Origin: Branchiostoma floridae
Lineage: Eukaryota > Chordata > Leptocardii > Amphioxiformes > Branchiostomatidae
Reading direction: 5' to 3'
Length of the DNA: 64,000 nt
Assembly: GCF_000003815.2 (NCBI RefSeq)
Contig: NC_049981.1
Coordinates: 7,800,297-7,864,296 of the forward strand
Part shown: positions 23,610 to 33,885 of the stretch, one piece after another
How positions within the stretch are numbered: the stretch's first letter is position 1
How the letters are laid out: the number at the start of each line of letters is the position of its first letter
The notes under the pieces: generated by a model
What the model saw: only the letters and a program-made list of their open reading frames with translations
Databases searched by the model: none
Told to the model about the DNA's origin: nothing
Made by a program: the position numbers and the translations under genes

Positions 23610-24339
23610 ATATCATGCCCCTTTGGAAAGACAAGTCAACTATTTTCTCACTATACTCAGTAGAAAATGAGTACCTGGCTTTGGGTAGGGACGTCCTCCC
23701 GTATTGGATGTAAAGCCGAAGGTCTGGATTGAAGGAAGCCACAACAAAAGATCGGTTTTTAGACGCGTTGTCTTTTCTGATGATCTTGCCGCCTCCTTCT
23801 GATAAAAACGTACAGTTTTCTTGAATTCAATCTTCACATAAAAGCTTTGAATAACTGAACCTAACAGAATGCCCGTCTACGTGTTTTCCTGGTTGCCACA
23901 GAAGATAGAGGGAATGATATGACTATTTTGTGGACGCAAATGTGCACGTGTTTTGAAATATTAATTTTTCAATGGCCTCGATATTTTCTGGGGTATCCCT
24001 GTACTGTTCAGACATTACGAAAAAGACAGAATCGAATGGAAAGAAAGTTGTAACAACCACGTATGATCTTTTATACAGCATTTTATGTGAGTATATTATT
24101 ACAATTTTCAAGATAGTAAAATATCAGTAATTGCAAGTTCGATACGAGAACGATTCCTACGCTACGACATGCAAAAAGAATATTTACTGCGTACTGCTTA
24201 TTCAAATTAACATTCAATTTACTGAATATAACGTTAGATAGGTAACGCCGTGATCTTAAGCTCTTTTCCCAAATGAGAAAAAAACACAATACTTGAAGAA
24301 ATACTTGCGCGGATACGTGACAATGTAAAGCATAACAAA
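23610..24339. other. No gene seen upstream of the LRR gene
   Basis: Only short frames without recognisable content. Confidence 0.4.
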
Positions 24340-24513
24340 GTAGGCCAACGCTTCAGACTACCTGACCCTATTTCATGTATTTTTCCCAATGATGACACGT
24401 GTCTGTGTAGTGTGTTAGCTATGTCAGAGACTGAAATGATATTGTCTAGAGACACAGATATTTGATAATTGTGGGGGTCGCGTGTTACTTTGGTAATTGC
24501 GGGGAGCAGATAT
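24340..24513 (+). repeat. Dispersed repeat, copy 2
   Basis: Same ordered words as 18575-18745 (GGCCAACGCTTCAGACTACCT, GATGACACGTGTCTGTGTA, GAAATGATATTGTCTAGAG). It directly abuts the CR1 fragment. Confidence 0.7.
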
Positions 24514-24893
24514 TACGTTCAGACTTTGCATGATGTACAAAATGACCAATAAACTGGTGGACGTACCAACAAAGTATCTAATACTAGCTCAAACAAGAAC
24601 AAGAAACAGGCATGCCTTCAAATACCAGAGTTACCAACCTAGGATTGATGTGTTCAAAAATTCGTACTTTCCCAGAACTATCGTAGAGTGGAATTTGTTA
24701 TCACCAAGTACAGTAGGGGCATTTTCTCTGGACAGTTTTAAAGAACGCTTGCAGATAGATGTGCAAAAGTTAGGTGTGACGGGTTATTCAGTGTAATATA
24801 ACCAGCTGCTGCCGCGCCGCGTGCCTGCGAAGCTGGTGTGTTACGCCAAACGGCGGTTATACACGTTATATAGATACAGATACAGATACGTTG
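24514..24893 (+). mobile_element. CR1 LINE, 3' terminal fragment
   Basis: The frame to 24796 reads MMYKMTNKLVDVPTKYL, RIDVFKNSYFPRTIVEWN and SLDSFKERL, which is the conserved C-terminus of a CR1-group ORF2 protein. The 3' untranslated part ends in an ATACAG-type microsatellite (TAGATACAGATACAGATACG). The rest of the LINE is missing by 5' truncation. It is a different subfamily from the LINEs at 3.3 kb and 46 kb. Confidence 0.75.
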
Positions 24894-25571
24894 GTTGCTG
24901 CAGTACCCCCTTCCTATATCTTCCTCTCTTTATATATGACGTGACTTTTACAGTGTACTAATTTTTCTTTGATGACCTAATAAAAACATAGTCTGTGACG
25001 TAATTCCGGTATATGCCGGTTGTTTTGCTTTCTGTGGTGTGTGCTTCAGCGTCACACATAAAGGCCCCTTCACACGAGGGCAAGAATCAGCCGGAATGCC
25101 GTCGGAATGAAAATTCTTTTCTATTCCTGGCAATTCCTGGCACTTCGTAGTGTGTTCCAGAAATTCTTTCTTCATTCCAGCTATTTGTACCCGTTCTTTT
25201 GGCTGGCCTGAAAGTTTTGGACATGTTAAAAACTGTCGAGGTGCATTCAAGTGGAGAAATATCGAATGACATTCAAAGTAGATTTTAAGTGTATTTTAAT
25301 TGTTCTAACTGCAGTATGACCGCATTCTACGGCATTCCAACATTATTCGAATTCTTTGAACTTCTACTTTTTAAACAATAAAGGCTACCATGAGTGAATT
25401 CGGGACATCATGTTATCATCAGGTAGCGCATACCGTGGGTTTTAGTATCTACTCTAATAACAAAACAATCTTTTGTGTGTCTACTTATTTTTTTGAATAA
25501 TTAGGAGACACTACTTCGATTTTTCACTGTTTAACAATTGTTCATGTACAACATTAATCAAAGATAACATG
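24894..25571. other. No gene seen
   Basis: AT-rich spacer with inverted GGAATGCCGTCGGAATG-type words near 25095 but no definable element. Confidence 0.4.
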
Positions 25572-25777
25572 TAACGCTAGTTAACCTTTATACGCTGGGT
25601 AGCCTATATCCGGGTATTTAGGGATATCAAGTAGACAGACGGTGGTTTCAAATTGCAATATTCTAAAAGTAGTGTAATTTAAAACCACCTGTCGTCGACT
25701 TGGTATCCTAAATACCGCTTTAATCTTTTAAAACAATGGGTATAGATTATCCTGCGGATAAAGGAGAACTAGCGTTA
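25572..25777. mobile_element. Foldback MITE, TAACGCTAG family, copy 1
   Basis: TAACGCTAGTTAACCTTTATA at the left is mirrored by GATAAAGGAGAACTAGCGTTA at the right. The whole 206 bp folds back: GGATATCAAGTAGACAG and GGTGGTTTCAAATT pair with AAAACCACCTGTCG and GACTTGGTATCC. Relatives lie at 43346-43570 and 50147-50360. Confidence 0.75.
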
Positions 25778-25824
25778 ATTGCAATTAGAAAGAAAGCCAA
25801 TGTATCATTCCCCTATCTGATGAG

Positions 25825-25943
25825 NNNNNNNNNNNNNNNNNNNNNNNNNNNNNNNNNNNNNNNNNNNNNNNNNNNNNNNNNNNNNNNNNNNNNNNNNNNN
25901 NNNNNNNNNNNNNNNNNNNNNNNNNNNNNNNNNNNNNNNNNNN
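25825..25943. other. Assembly gap (N run)
   Basis: 119 N bases between two foldback elements. Confidence 1.
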
Positions 25944-25945
25944 TG

Positions 25946-26259
25946 TAGGATATTGGAGAATTCTTTTTACACAACCAGCAGGTACGTACATTGCCGACGT
26001 TTCGATGTCTCTCAGATACCTTCGTCAGAGCTTCTAACTGGAGTTCTGCTTCTCACCGCTATATGTAGCCAATGTAGGTGGCGCTTTTGCGGTGAGAAAA
26101 CAATCCCAAACGTGGCTAAGCTTGTATCCCCCCTCGTCCCGGTGAGAAGCAGAACTCCAGTTAGAAGCTCTGACGAAGGTGTCTGAGAGACATCGAAACG
26201 TAAGCAATGTATGTATCTGCTTGTTGTGTAAAAAGAATTCTCCTAACGTTATATCCTAA
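25946..26259. mobile_element. Foldback repeat with hammerhead-like half motifs
   Basis: Arms of about 115 bp in inverted orientation: AGAATTCTTTTTACACAAC, GTTTCGATGTCTCTCAGA and TTCTAACTGGAGTTCTGCTTC are mirrored on the right. Each arm, read outward, contains CTGACGA, then a hairpin, then GAAAC. That matches one half of the hammerhead ribozyme core known from Penelope-like elements and their derivatives. No protein is encoded. Confidence 0.7.
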
Positions 26260-26710
26260 AAGTATCCGGTTATGTCGCCGTATAGTAAACATAAATAATC
26301 TCATGTATCTCCTATCTACGTATGGATTGCACCAGATCTAGATGTATCTAACCACTAATCTTATACATCGATTTGCCTTTCATTGTTCTAGCTACAAAGA
26401 CTTGCATTTAGGGAAAAGAGATACTCATTAGATATGGAAATAAGTAAAGTATTTCTAACACAAAACATTTCTAGTAATGTTGATCTTCCAAATAAGATTA
26501 ACGTAGATCGTCTTGAACGAATTGTCTACAAAGAATTGATAATCGACAAAATGCTAGTCTCAACCTGAGCCTAATTTGTTAACATCATTTTCTAACATCG
26601 TTTTCTAATTTTTGCTCACAACAGTGCTTTCTCTTTAGTACTTAGATTTGTTTCCAGCAGCAGCTTTTGCCATACTGGCGAGATCTGTTTGATACAGAGT
26701 ATAGGTATGG

Positions 26711-27208
26711 TCATGGGGCAGAGAACTCAGTGTTAGGTCTCCTGCACAATATTTCAGGACTGTTATTTTCAAAGCCCTGGTCTATCACCATGACACAGAA
26801 GGTTATCATGCCTGTATACTGGCTACAGGCGATCTTCACGTGGTTTATGATGTGAGCCTTACATAAAGCCTCATCCTTACAGTGTATGTCCATGTGATAC
26901 ACCCTGCCGCGGGGAGTCATGTAACTTCCGCCGAAGCTAAGACTCTTGGCGGCCGGTTCGGTCGGGTCGACAAGGATGTAGTAGCCAGGTGTTACAAACT
27001 TGTTCATGTTGGACTCAGAAAGTTTGTACGGATCCCAGTCGACAAACACGCGGCCTTCAGACAACACGGCGGCCGAGAAGGCTAGAGGCAGCAGGCGGTG
27101 GAGGTCGGGAGGCTGGTAGGGGGTGAGCGGTGGGAGGTGGGTCGTGTTGTGTGATGTAAGACTACTACGCAGGGCAGACACGTCAGACTGGAAGTAGAGA
27201 ACATGCTG
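26711..27208 (-). CDS. Unrecognised protein, terminal exon
   Basis: This minus-strand exon begins after the acceptor CTATTCTTTTCAG (exon base 27208) and runs about 165 codons to a stop at 26711. I do not recognise the family. Visible features are HVLYFQSDVSALRSS at the start, a Pro-rich stretch, FVDWDPYKLSESNMNKF, PGYYILVDPTEPAAKS and RVYHMDIHCKDEALCKAHI. Four cysteines lie in the C-terminal half, and no membrane span is evident. The exon follows the one at 30438-30692 in phase 0. The intron between them was enlarged by a LINE with a SINE inside it. Conservation of the unbroken frame and clean splice sites support a real gene; upstream exons were not found. Confidence 0.6.
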   Translation of the reverse strand, partial: QHVLYFQSDVSALRSSLTSHNTTHLPPLTPYQPPDLHRLLPLAFSAAVLSEGRVFVDWDPYKLSESNMNKFVTPGYYILVDPTEPAAKSLSFGGSYMTPRGRVYHMDIHCKDEALCKAHIINHVKIACSQYTGMITFCVMVIDQGFENNSPEILCRRPNTEFSAP

Positions 27209-27246
27209 AAAAGAATAGCACATAATTAGTGACATGATCAACACTC

Positions 27247-28326
27247 TTGTTGCTTGTCCTAATGGCAAGTATGCGCTCTATCAGGTGCGATGTCAAGTCA
27301 TCTCGACCAAAAGGTATGCCTGGCATCTTGCTTACTAACGCACGGTCCCTACTTCACAAACTTGATGAGTTCTGCTTGACTCTGTCCCTGAATAAGATCG
27401 ACATAGCGGCAGTTACTGAGTCCTGGTTCTCAGCTGACCTACCGGAAGAGGTCACGTCGGTCGACGGTTACAACCTTTATCGCAAGGATCGACGTAACAG
27501 GAGAGGCGGAGGAATCGCCCTTTATATCAGAAATGATATAAAGGCAAAACATGTCGACATCGCCGTACCTGAGAACTTGGAGTGCATCTGGACACAACTG
27601 CAACCGCAACGGACCCCCCGTGCTGTTCCTGTACTGTACATGGGAGTTCTGTACCATCCTCCTTGGGCAAACGAAAAACTCTTGCAAGATGAGACAATCC
27701 AACACCTCATCCACACTTTAGACACAATCACAAGAAAACACCCTCTTGCCGGCATCATTCTATGCGGAGATTTCAATAATCTCCCCATCCAACCGTTGTT
27801 ATCCAGTCACCCAGAGCTCAAACAGGTTGTGACCGGTGCCACTCGCTCTAACTCAACGTTGGACCTCAACATTACTAACGTTCACCACCAGTATCACGTA
27901 CCTTACATTACAGCTCCACTCGGTTCCAGTGACCACAATTGCATCCTGTGGAAGCCAAAAGTCTCTAACCAACACAGCGGTCTGCTACCCAGGGTCAAGC
28001 ACCGCCTCGTCACACAGGACAGAAAAGAAGCACTTGGTTTATGTATGTGCATCACCGATTGGTCCGCCGTCTATAACACTGTATCAGTAGAAGACAAAGT
28101 GGCCACGTTCAACAGAATCCTACAGACCATGCTCGACGTTTGTGTTCCCCTGAGAACTAGCAAATCGCGAAATGTGGACAAGTACTGGATGACAGACAAG
28201 ATCATGGCCGCTATCAAGAAAAGACAGTCAGCCTACAAGAAGCACGGCAAAACAGAGAAGTGGAAAAAACTTCGTAACTGTCTGGGTCCAGACACTCATC
28301 AGAAAGCAGAAGAGCAGCCACTATAA
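27247..28326 (+). pseudogene. CR1 LINE endonuclease fragment
   Basis: A 359-codon frame containing an apurinic-type endonuclease: ILLTNARSLLHKLDE, ESWFSADLPEEV, RRGGGIALYIRNDI, the catalytic CGDFNNLP near residue 174 and GSSDHNCILW near residue 227. A linker follows and ends at a stop after QKAEEQPL; the protein resumes in another frame at 28340. Catalytic residues of the endonuclease look intact, but the element as a whole is broken. Confidence 0.85.
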
Positions 28327-28339
28327 CAGATGTATCGGT

Positions 28340-29933
28340 ATGTTAAAGAAGGAGAATCCACGAGAATGGTGGAACTTTGTCAATAATGAACTTGGACGCA
28401 CACAGAAATCAAAGGGGAAAGTCACCGTCTCTGATGTCCCAGACGATCGAGTTGCGGACGCACTAAACGACTTCTTTGCGGAAGCGTGGTCGGACAGTAG
28501 AGCCTACAGTCTCTTCCCACTCCAGCTCCCCTCCAACTCCGATGACCTCTGCAGCACTGGCCAAGTTAAAGCCATCTTAAGGAGTCTGAACACAAGGAAA
28601 TCAGGTGGACCTGACGGTATTCCAAACCTAGCTCCAGTCGTGGTTCTCCTGTCGATTGGACAGATGAGGAGGCAGACAGGCTTCTTGCCTGTTTGCCTGA
28701 CCTGCACGTGACTTTTTATGGTGAAGGAGGGGTGAGCAATTCCTTCTCCACCCTCTCGTCTCCTGGAGCACTACGTCTCACAGGGGCAGAACTGTCTGCA
28801 ACGTGTGAGGCGGCTCCAATAGATGCAGCTTTGTTGTTCGGAGTATCCGTCTCCTAGGAGGACTTCCGACCAAGGATGTAAGGAGTTCCTCCTACCCCTG
28901 ACTTCTGTGCCATGGCGGGAGCCGCTCATGCCCGGACATGCCCCTAAAGCCTGTCTCGGCCACAAAGCCCCACCAAGGCCACAAAAGGTCACTAGCCGCA
29001 GCTAGATACTCATTTACACCTGAGTTAAGTGAGGAAAGTCGTGTAAAATGCCTTTCCCAAAGGCACACGATCGGTGACACGGCAGTTGGATTTGAACCCG
29101 CAACCTCTCGGTCACGAGCCGCAAATGCTGCCACTGCGCCACGCGGTCCCACAGTCGTGACTCACTTGATAAACTCCTCTTACAACTCCGGATACATGCC
29201 TTCCGTGTGGAAAATGGCGAATGTTTGCCCCATACCAAAAACGTCTGTTCCTGCAAGCAAGAAGGATTGGCGGCCTATCTCCCTTATCTCGACCCTTGGA
29301 AAGGTACAAGAAAGGCTTGTGCTGAACAGATTTCTACCGATTATTAAGCCTTGGATACGGGATCAGTATGCCTACATGCCAAAAGCTTCGACCACTGTCG
29401 CTCTTCTGAAAGTGCACCAGTCCTGGTTGCAAAGTTTAGACACCAAGAAGACATCAATGGTCCGTGTGCTCCTGGCTGATATGTCAAAGGCTTTTGACAG
29501 AGTCGACCACGGAATACTGCTACAACATCTAGATGCCCGTGGTACGCTCCCTAGGATGCTTGCTTGGATCTCCAGCTATCTATCCGGCAGGACCCAACGC
29601 GTGGTCGCCAACAATCAGTACAGCAGTTGGCGCGTTGTCACCTCTGGGGTTCCTCAAGGTGGGGTGCTATCCCCTTACCTGTTTCTTGTGTACATGTCTA
29701 CAAGAACCACCAAGTATGAGACCACCGATAACACCGGCTATGCGGATGATATAGGTCTGTCTGTCTGCACTTTATGGTCCCTGACGACAGGGAGGTTGCG
29801 ACAGGACGAACATTGCGTAACTCCAGTCACCGAACACTCAAACGATCATTCTTATACCGAGCCACAGTGCTCCACAACGACTCGTTTTAATCTAATCTTA
29901 CAGTTTGAAATGTTCACAAACTGCAATTTCTAA
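28340..29933 (+). pseudogene. CR1 LINE reverse transcriptase, interrupted by a SINE
   Basis: 28340-28642 carries the linker and SGGPDGIPN. After the SINE, the reverse transcriptase resumes at THLINSSYNSGYMPSVWK (29160) with WRPISLISTLGKVQE, LADMSKAFDRVDHG, SGVPQGGVLSPYLF and GYADDIG. Removing the SINE joins APVV to THLINSS, as in other CR1 proteins. The frame then leaves the LINE protein because of a deletion. Confidence 0.85.
28643..29151 (-). mobile_element. tRNA-derived SINE, minus orientation, 8-bp target duplication
   Basis: Flanked by CAGTCGTG on both sides (28635-28642 and 29152-29159). Read on the minus strand the head is tRNA-like, with GTGGCGCAGTGG (A-box region) and GGTTGCGGGTTCAAATCC (B box). 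The body follows with GTGCCTTTGGGAAAGGCA, TTTACACGACTTTCCTCACTT and AGGTGTAAATGAGTATCTAGC. A second, older member is at 51775-51990. The element is about 509 bp, and its 3' part (28643-28900) is not shared with the second copy. Confidence 0.85.
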
Positions 29934-30239
29934 TTCTTTTAAAAACGAATGACTACATGTGTTTGTATTTTATATGTACGTAGTTTTAAGCATGTTTCAT
30001 ATGTCAATTTCTCTCCTTCGTTATGATTTTAACACCTCGATTTTAAACACTGTAAATTAGCGACCTATTCAGACTCTGTCTCCATGTACATGAAATCTGC
30101 TACGCTAAATAAATTCTTTGATTGATTTGATTGATTGATTGATTGATTGAAGTACACTCATGTCCATGTACATTTGTAATGGCTCGGCCCCTACCCGAGT
30201 ACACGTCGAACACTCTACTCACTCAACTGCACGATGTAA

Positions 30240-30428
30240 ATGTAAATGCAGAAACTTTCGCGGTGGTTAAATGTTCGCGCTTTTCGCGGTGGCCGCTTCA
30301 CCGCGAACATTTTTCATGGCAGTAAGAGACTGCAGTGCATGGTGCTACCGCGAACTTAAAACCACCACGAAAAGTCCTTTTTCCTGCTACTGCGAAATTA
30401 AATCCCCGCGAACTTAAATACATTTACT
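30240..30428. mobile_element. CG-rich MITE, copy 1
   Basis: The ends are TGTAAATGCAGAAACTTTCGCGG and, mirrored, CCGCGAACTTAAATACATTTAC (each written as overlapping pieces of the inverted terminus). The interior has GCGGTGGTTAAATGTTCGCG and GTGCATGGTGCTACCGCGAAC. Other copies lie at 45013-45223 and 52654-52865. Its end is only about 10 bases from the exon at 30438-30692. Confidence 0.75.
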
Positions 30429-30437
30429 AGTACTTAC

Positions 30438-30692
30438 AAAACTGCTCTCCTCCTTTCCCCAGAATCCCATGTACTTCAGGACTTTGTGAAGTTCCATCCG
30501 GTGACCCTCTCCAACAGTTTGTAACAAAGTCGTTGGCTTACATCGTGGTAGGAGGAATTTCTGGAAGATCATCGGCAGGGCCTGCCTTATCCGGTCATAC
30601 GTGCCCGTTCCCTTGTACTTTGGGTCTTGACGGCCGTTTTTCCCCAGTAGAGAGTCACCATCGTCGCTAAACCAGTAAACGTTGAAGCCTAC
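30438..30692 (-). CDS. Unrecognised protein, penultimate exon
   Basis: 255 bp, 85 codons, phase 0 at both ends. The acceptor is TATTCAATACAG before GTAGGC at 30692, and the donor is GTAAGTA just below 30438. Encoded text includes VGFNVYWFSDDGDSLLGKN, YDRIRQALPMIFQKFLLPRC and MELHKVLKYMGFWGKEESSF. It reads on in frame into the terminal exon at 27208 (ESSF to HVLYFQ). Exon size and phase and consensus splice sites support it; the family is unknown to me. It lies directly downstream of the SLC9B exons on the same strand but is not an SLC9B sequence. Confidence 0.6.
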
Positions 30693-30699
30693 CTGTATT

Positions 30700-31170
30700 G
30701 AATAATAGTACTAAATAATAATGATGGTAAATGATGTCTGAATTATTGCAGATGTGAAAGATTATTTGGAAGTGCAAAATTGTATCAAAGTATCTAAATT
30801 TCCAACTTGAAAATGCATTCTTCAATGCTGAATTATCTATCAGTTCTGTGTGTAGAAATATGACTTACAATATTGGTGTATTGGCCTGTCGTAAGAAACA
30901 GTATAGACCATATATATACTGCTTGTCAATTTCTCACACTAAATCACGACCCAGTGTTATCATTACTTCATATTCAGGGCTAGGTGTCCTTCAAGCTAAT
31001 TTCTTTATGTGTAGTCATACTTCAATTCATAATCTGTTGTATCTAGATTTCAAACATGACTTAAAGAGTAACGTAAACTTTCTCAGCCAGGCCACCACTG
31101 ATGTGAACTGCACAGGTGTCTGTAGCATACTGAAGTCCATAGTTATCATCTGGTCTTTATATAGTTATAT
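30700..31170. other. No gene seen
   Basis: Intronic or intergenic AT-rich sequence; a 112-codon frame at 30848-31186 has no recognisable content. Confidence 0.4.
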
Positions 31171-31529
31171 TTCAGCCATACCATAGGTATGGTGAAATAT
31201 ATTGTATTCGTAATGTTTCTTTCTCCTGTCAAATCTTCAGAACACGGTATCTCCGTTGTTCCTCAATCGAATGACTTGAAATTTGGCACAAGGGTAGAGT
31301 GGGCCAATACCCTCGGACGTTTTTTTCATTTTTCCTATATCTGTCTCTAAAATGATTTTATTAAGGTTTTTGTGTCATCTTAAGACCAAAACTGTATATT
31401 TGGGCCCCCTGTACCCTGGTATTATAACCGAATGAGCTGAAATTTGGTGTAGATAGGCATTAGATAGTTGGTAAAATGATCCAAGTAAAAGTTTTGACAT
31501 AAGCTACTTTAAAATGATTAATTTTGGCA

Positions 31530-31690
31530 CTTTTCTGATGGGAAATTTGTTTTCTTTTGGCCTCCTGACGTGACCTTCCGTGACCCCGCACGGAGCCCAC
31601 ACCTGTGCGCGAAGAGGGCGAAGGCTAATTAATATTCATAAGCGGGGCCTCACGATTCCGTATATACTGCAGTGTTCCCGCCAGAATATT
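31530..31690 (+). promoter_or_regulatory. Promoter-like module, copy 1
   Basis: Contains CTGACGTGACC, CTAATTAATATTCATAAGCG, GCGGGGCCT and then CGTATATACTGC. The order and spacing match copy 2. No open reading frame of note follows; about 100 GC-rich bases do. Confidence 0.4.
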
Positions 31691-31817
31691 TTACAGCGTC
31701 GGCACACGGGGCCCGGGGTCCACCGAAGAACGCCGAAGGCCCCGGCCCGGCAGGGTCCAGGGGCAGAGCCTTGCTAACTTGCTAACTTGCAACCAGCGCT
31801 TTACTATATACAGTAAA

Positions 31818-31995
31818 TTTCAGCACTTTTCTGAGGGAAAATTGGTTTTCTTTCGGCCTTTTGCCGTGACGTCACCCCGCAGAGCCCCGCACGTGCAAGT
31901 TAAATGAATTTAACGAGCCAGCCAATCAGCGAAAAGGAAGACGAAGTCTAATTAATATTCAATAGCGGGGCCTTCCAACCCAGTGTATATAGAAA
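31818..31995 (+). promoter_or_regulatory. Promoter-like module, copy 2
   Basis: A perfect CRE palindrome TGACGTCA (31867-31874), a CCAAT box in AGCCAATCAGCG (31920-31931), TCTAATTAATATTCAATAGCG, GCGGGGCC, then TATATAG (31986-31992). This is a core-promoter-like order, but the only downstream candidate is a simple repeat. Confidence 0.45.
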
Positions 31996-32116
31996 CACGT
32001 GCATATCTTGACAACACAGCGGACGAATGTCACCTTACGCCCGGTTTTATATACATGTATATAATTATATTTCAGCCATACCATAGGTATGGTGAAATAT
32101 ATTGTATTCGTAATGT

Positions 32117-32247
<131 letters not shown>

Positions 32248-33250
32248 CCTGTCAAATCTTCAGAACACGGTTTCTCCGATGTTCCTGAACCGAATGACTT
32301 GAAATTTGGCATAAAAGTAGAGTTGGCCAATACCCTCGGCCTTTTTTTTCATTTTTTCCATATCTGTCTCTTAAATGATTTTATGAAGGTTTTTTGGTCA
32401 TCTTAAGACCAAAACTGTATATTTGGGCCCCCTGTACCCTGGTATTATAACCGAATGAGCTGAAATTTTACACAGATGTGCCTTGATAATTCCCCCATAT
32501 AAATTCAATATCACTTTTGGTGTACAGTATAACGAAATGCTTATTTTTGCGATTTTTTTGGTAATTTTTTTACCAAAAAAGGACACTTTTGGCTCCTGTA
32601 CCTTGGTTTTAGAACCGGATTACCTGAAATTTAGTATAGGAGTGCCCTAGACATATGCGCACATGGATTCATTAACACTTGAGGCATACAGTACAACAAA
32701 ATGCTTAATTTTGCGATTATTTGGCCATTTTATGACCAAAAACTTACACTTTCGGCTCTTGTGCTCTGGTTTTAAAACCAAAATGACCTACATTTTGGTT
32801 AAAGGGTGCACTAGATATTTTATCAAATGACACGTGTATAATTTTTGTCATAGACTACGTCAAAATGATATATTTGGGGATTTTTTTGTCATTTTCCAAA
32901 AGCCAGAGGGGTCAATGACCTTAAGGTCGTTGACCCCCAGCTGCAGATTGCACCTACCGGCATATAGTCTATTTAATCTAATTAGACAGGTAACCAAACA
33001 CTTAGCCTGAATCTATATCCTAAAGAGGGGGGGTGGCAGCCAATCAGCGAGCCCGGTGTTATCTGGAAGAGTCCATTCTTACACGGAGGGGTTCATTTTT
33101 TTTTAAAATTCATCATTGGACTGGTGAAGTCTTTCAGTGGGTGTATTTTTGGACAGGTCTATTTTGCAATTTTACAGAAGGTGTGCTGGAAGAGTCTATT
33201 CTCGCACGGAGGGGGGATTTTTTAAAATTCATATTTTGGACTTTGGTGAC

Positions 33251-33350
33251 NNNNNNNNNNNNNNNNNNNNNNNNNNNNNNNNNNNNNNNNNNNNNNNNNN
33301 NNNNNNNNNNNNNNNNNNNNNNNNNNNNNNNNNNNNNNNNNNNNNNNNNN
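33251..33350. other. Assembly gap of exactly 100 N
   Basis: A 100-base N run usually marks a gap of unknown size. It lies where the C-terminal SLC9B exons would be expected. Confidence 1.
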
Positions 33351-33670
33351 CCATTCACACCCGCACTCTGGGGACTCCTTTCTGTAACATGAATACAAAC
33401 TAGTCAAACAACAGGCCTGTTCCCAACACCATCCACACCCGCACTCTGGGGACTCCTTTCTGTAACATTAATACAAACTTGTCAAACAACAGGCCTGTTC
33501 CCAACACCATCCACACCCGCACTCTGGTGACTCCATTCTGTAACATTAATACAAACTAGTCAAACAACAGGCCTGTTCCCAACACCATCCACACCCGCAC
33601 TCTGGGGACTCCTTTCTGTAACATTAATACAAACTAGTCAAACAACAGGCCTGTTCCCAACACCATCCAC
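33351..33670 (+). repeat. 78-bp minisatellite
   Basis: About four units of CATCCACACCCGCACTCTGG, GACTCCTTTCTGTAACATTA, CAAACAACAGGCCTGTTCCC. The array starts at the N gap, so its copy number is unknown. Confidence 0.9.
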
Positions 33671-33778
33671 CCTAGACAAAAATGCCTTTACTGCACTGTT
33701 AACTGGATGTAAACAGGCATTAAGACAACATTGTAAAATATACACAACAGAATGAGTGTAACTCGTGTTATTCCTGAC

Positions 33779-33885
33779 CTGATCTTTACTTGGGAAGTAC
33801 CACAGGAAGATACCTGCCAGGGTGCCTCCTGCAATTCCCATCAGGAGCTCTAGGGGGCCTCGAAAGATTGTGAACACAAGGTTAC
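33779..33885 (-). CDS. SLC9B exon e, last one present
   Basis: Acceptor TATCCCTTTCAG, 107 bp, GNLVFTIFRGPLELLMGIAG and IFLWYFPSKDQ, donor GTCAGGAA. Leaves in phase 0. No matching next exon exists at lower coordinates in the window. Confidence 0.88.

Larger units (their letters stand above)
27247..30150 (+). mobile_element. Decayed CR1-type LINE, inserted in an intron of the minus-strand gene
   Basis: A plus-strand LINE with endonuclease (27316-27960), linker (to 28330), reverse transcriptase split by a SINE (28560-29760) and a 3' tail ending in TTGATTGATTGATTGATTGA near 30125-30150. It has a frameshift near 28326-28340. After the GYADDIG motif (about 29737) it jumps to the extreme C-terminal part (HRTLKRSFLYRATVLHNDSF in another frame), so the thumb has been deleted. 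It is not functional. Confidence 0.85.

Noticed and set aside
29088-29150. tRNA gene in the SINE head
   Set aside because: Only A- and B-box-like parts remain and the body follows directly; it lacks a proper acceptor stem and sits between target duplications.
28938-29159. Start of the 331-codon frame before the LINE protein resumes
   Set aside because: The first 74 codons are read through the SINE and are not LINE protein.
30438-30692. Treating this exon as the next SLC9B exon because both are phase 0
   Set aside because: Its residues do not resemble the antiporter C-terminus and it is not hydrophobic enough for membrane spans.
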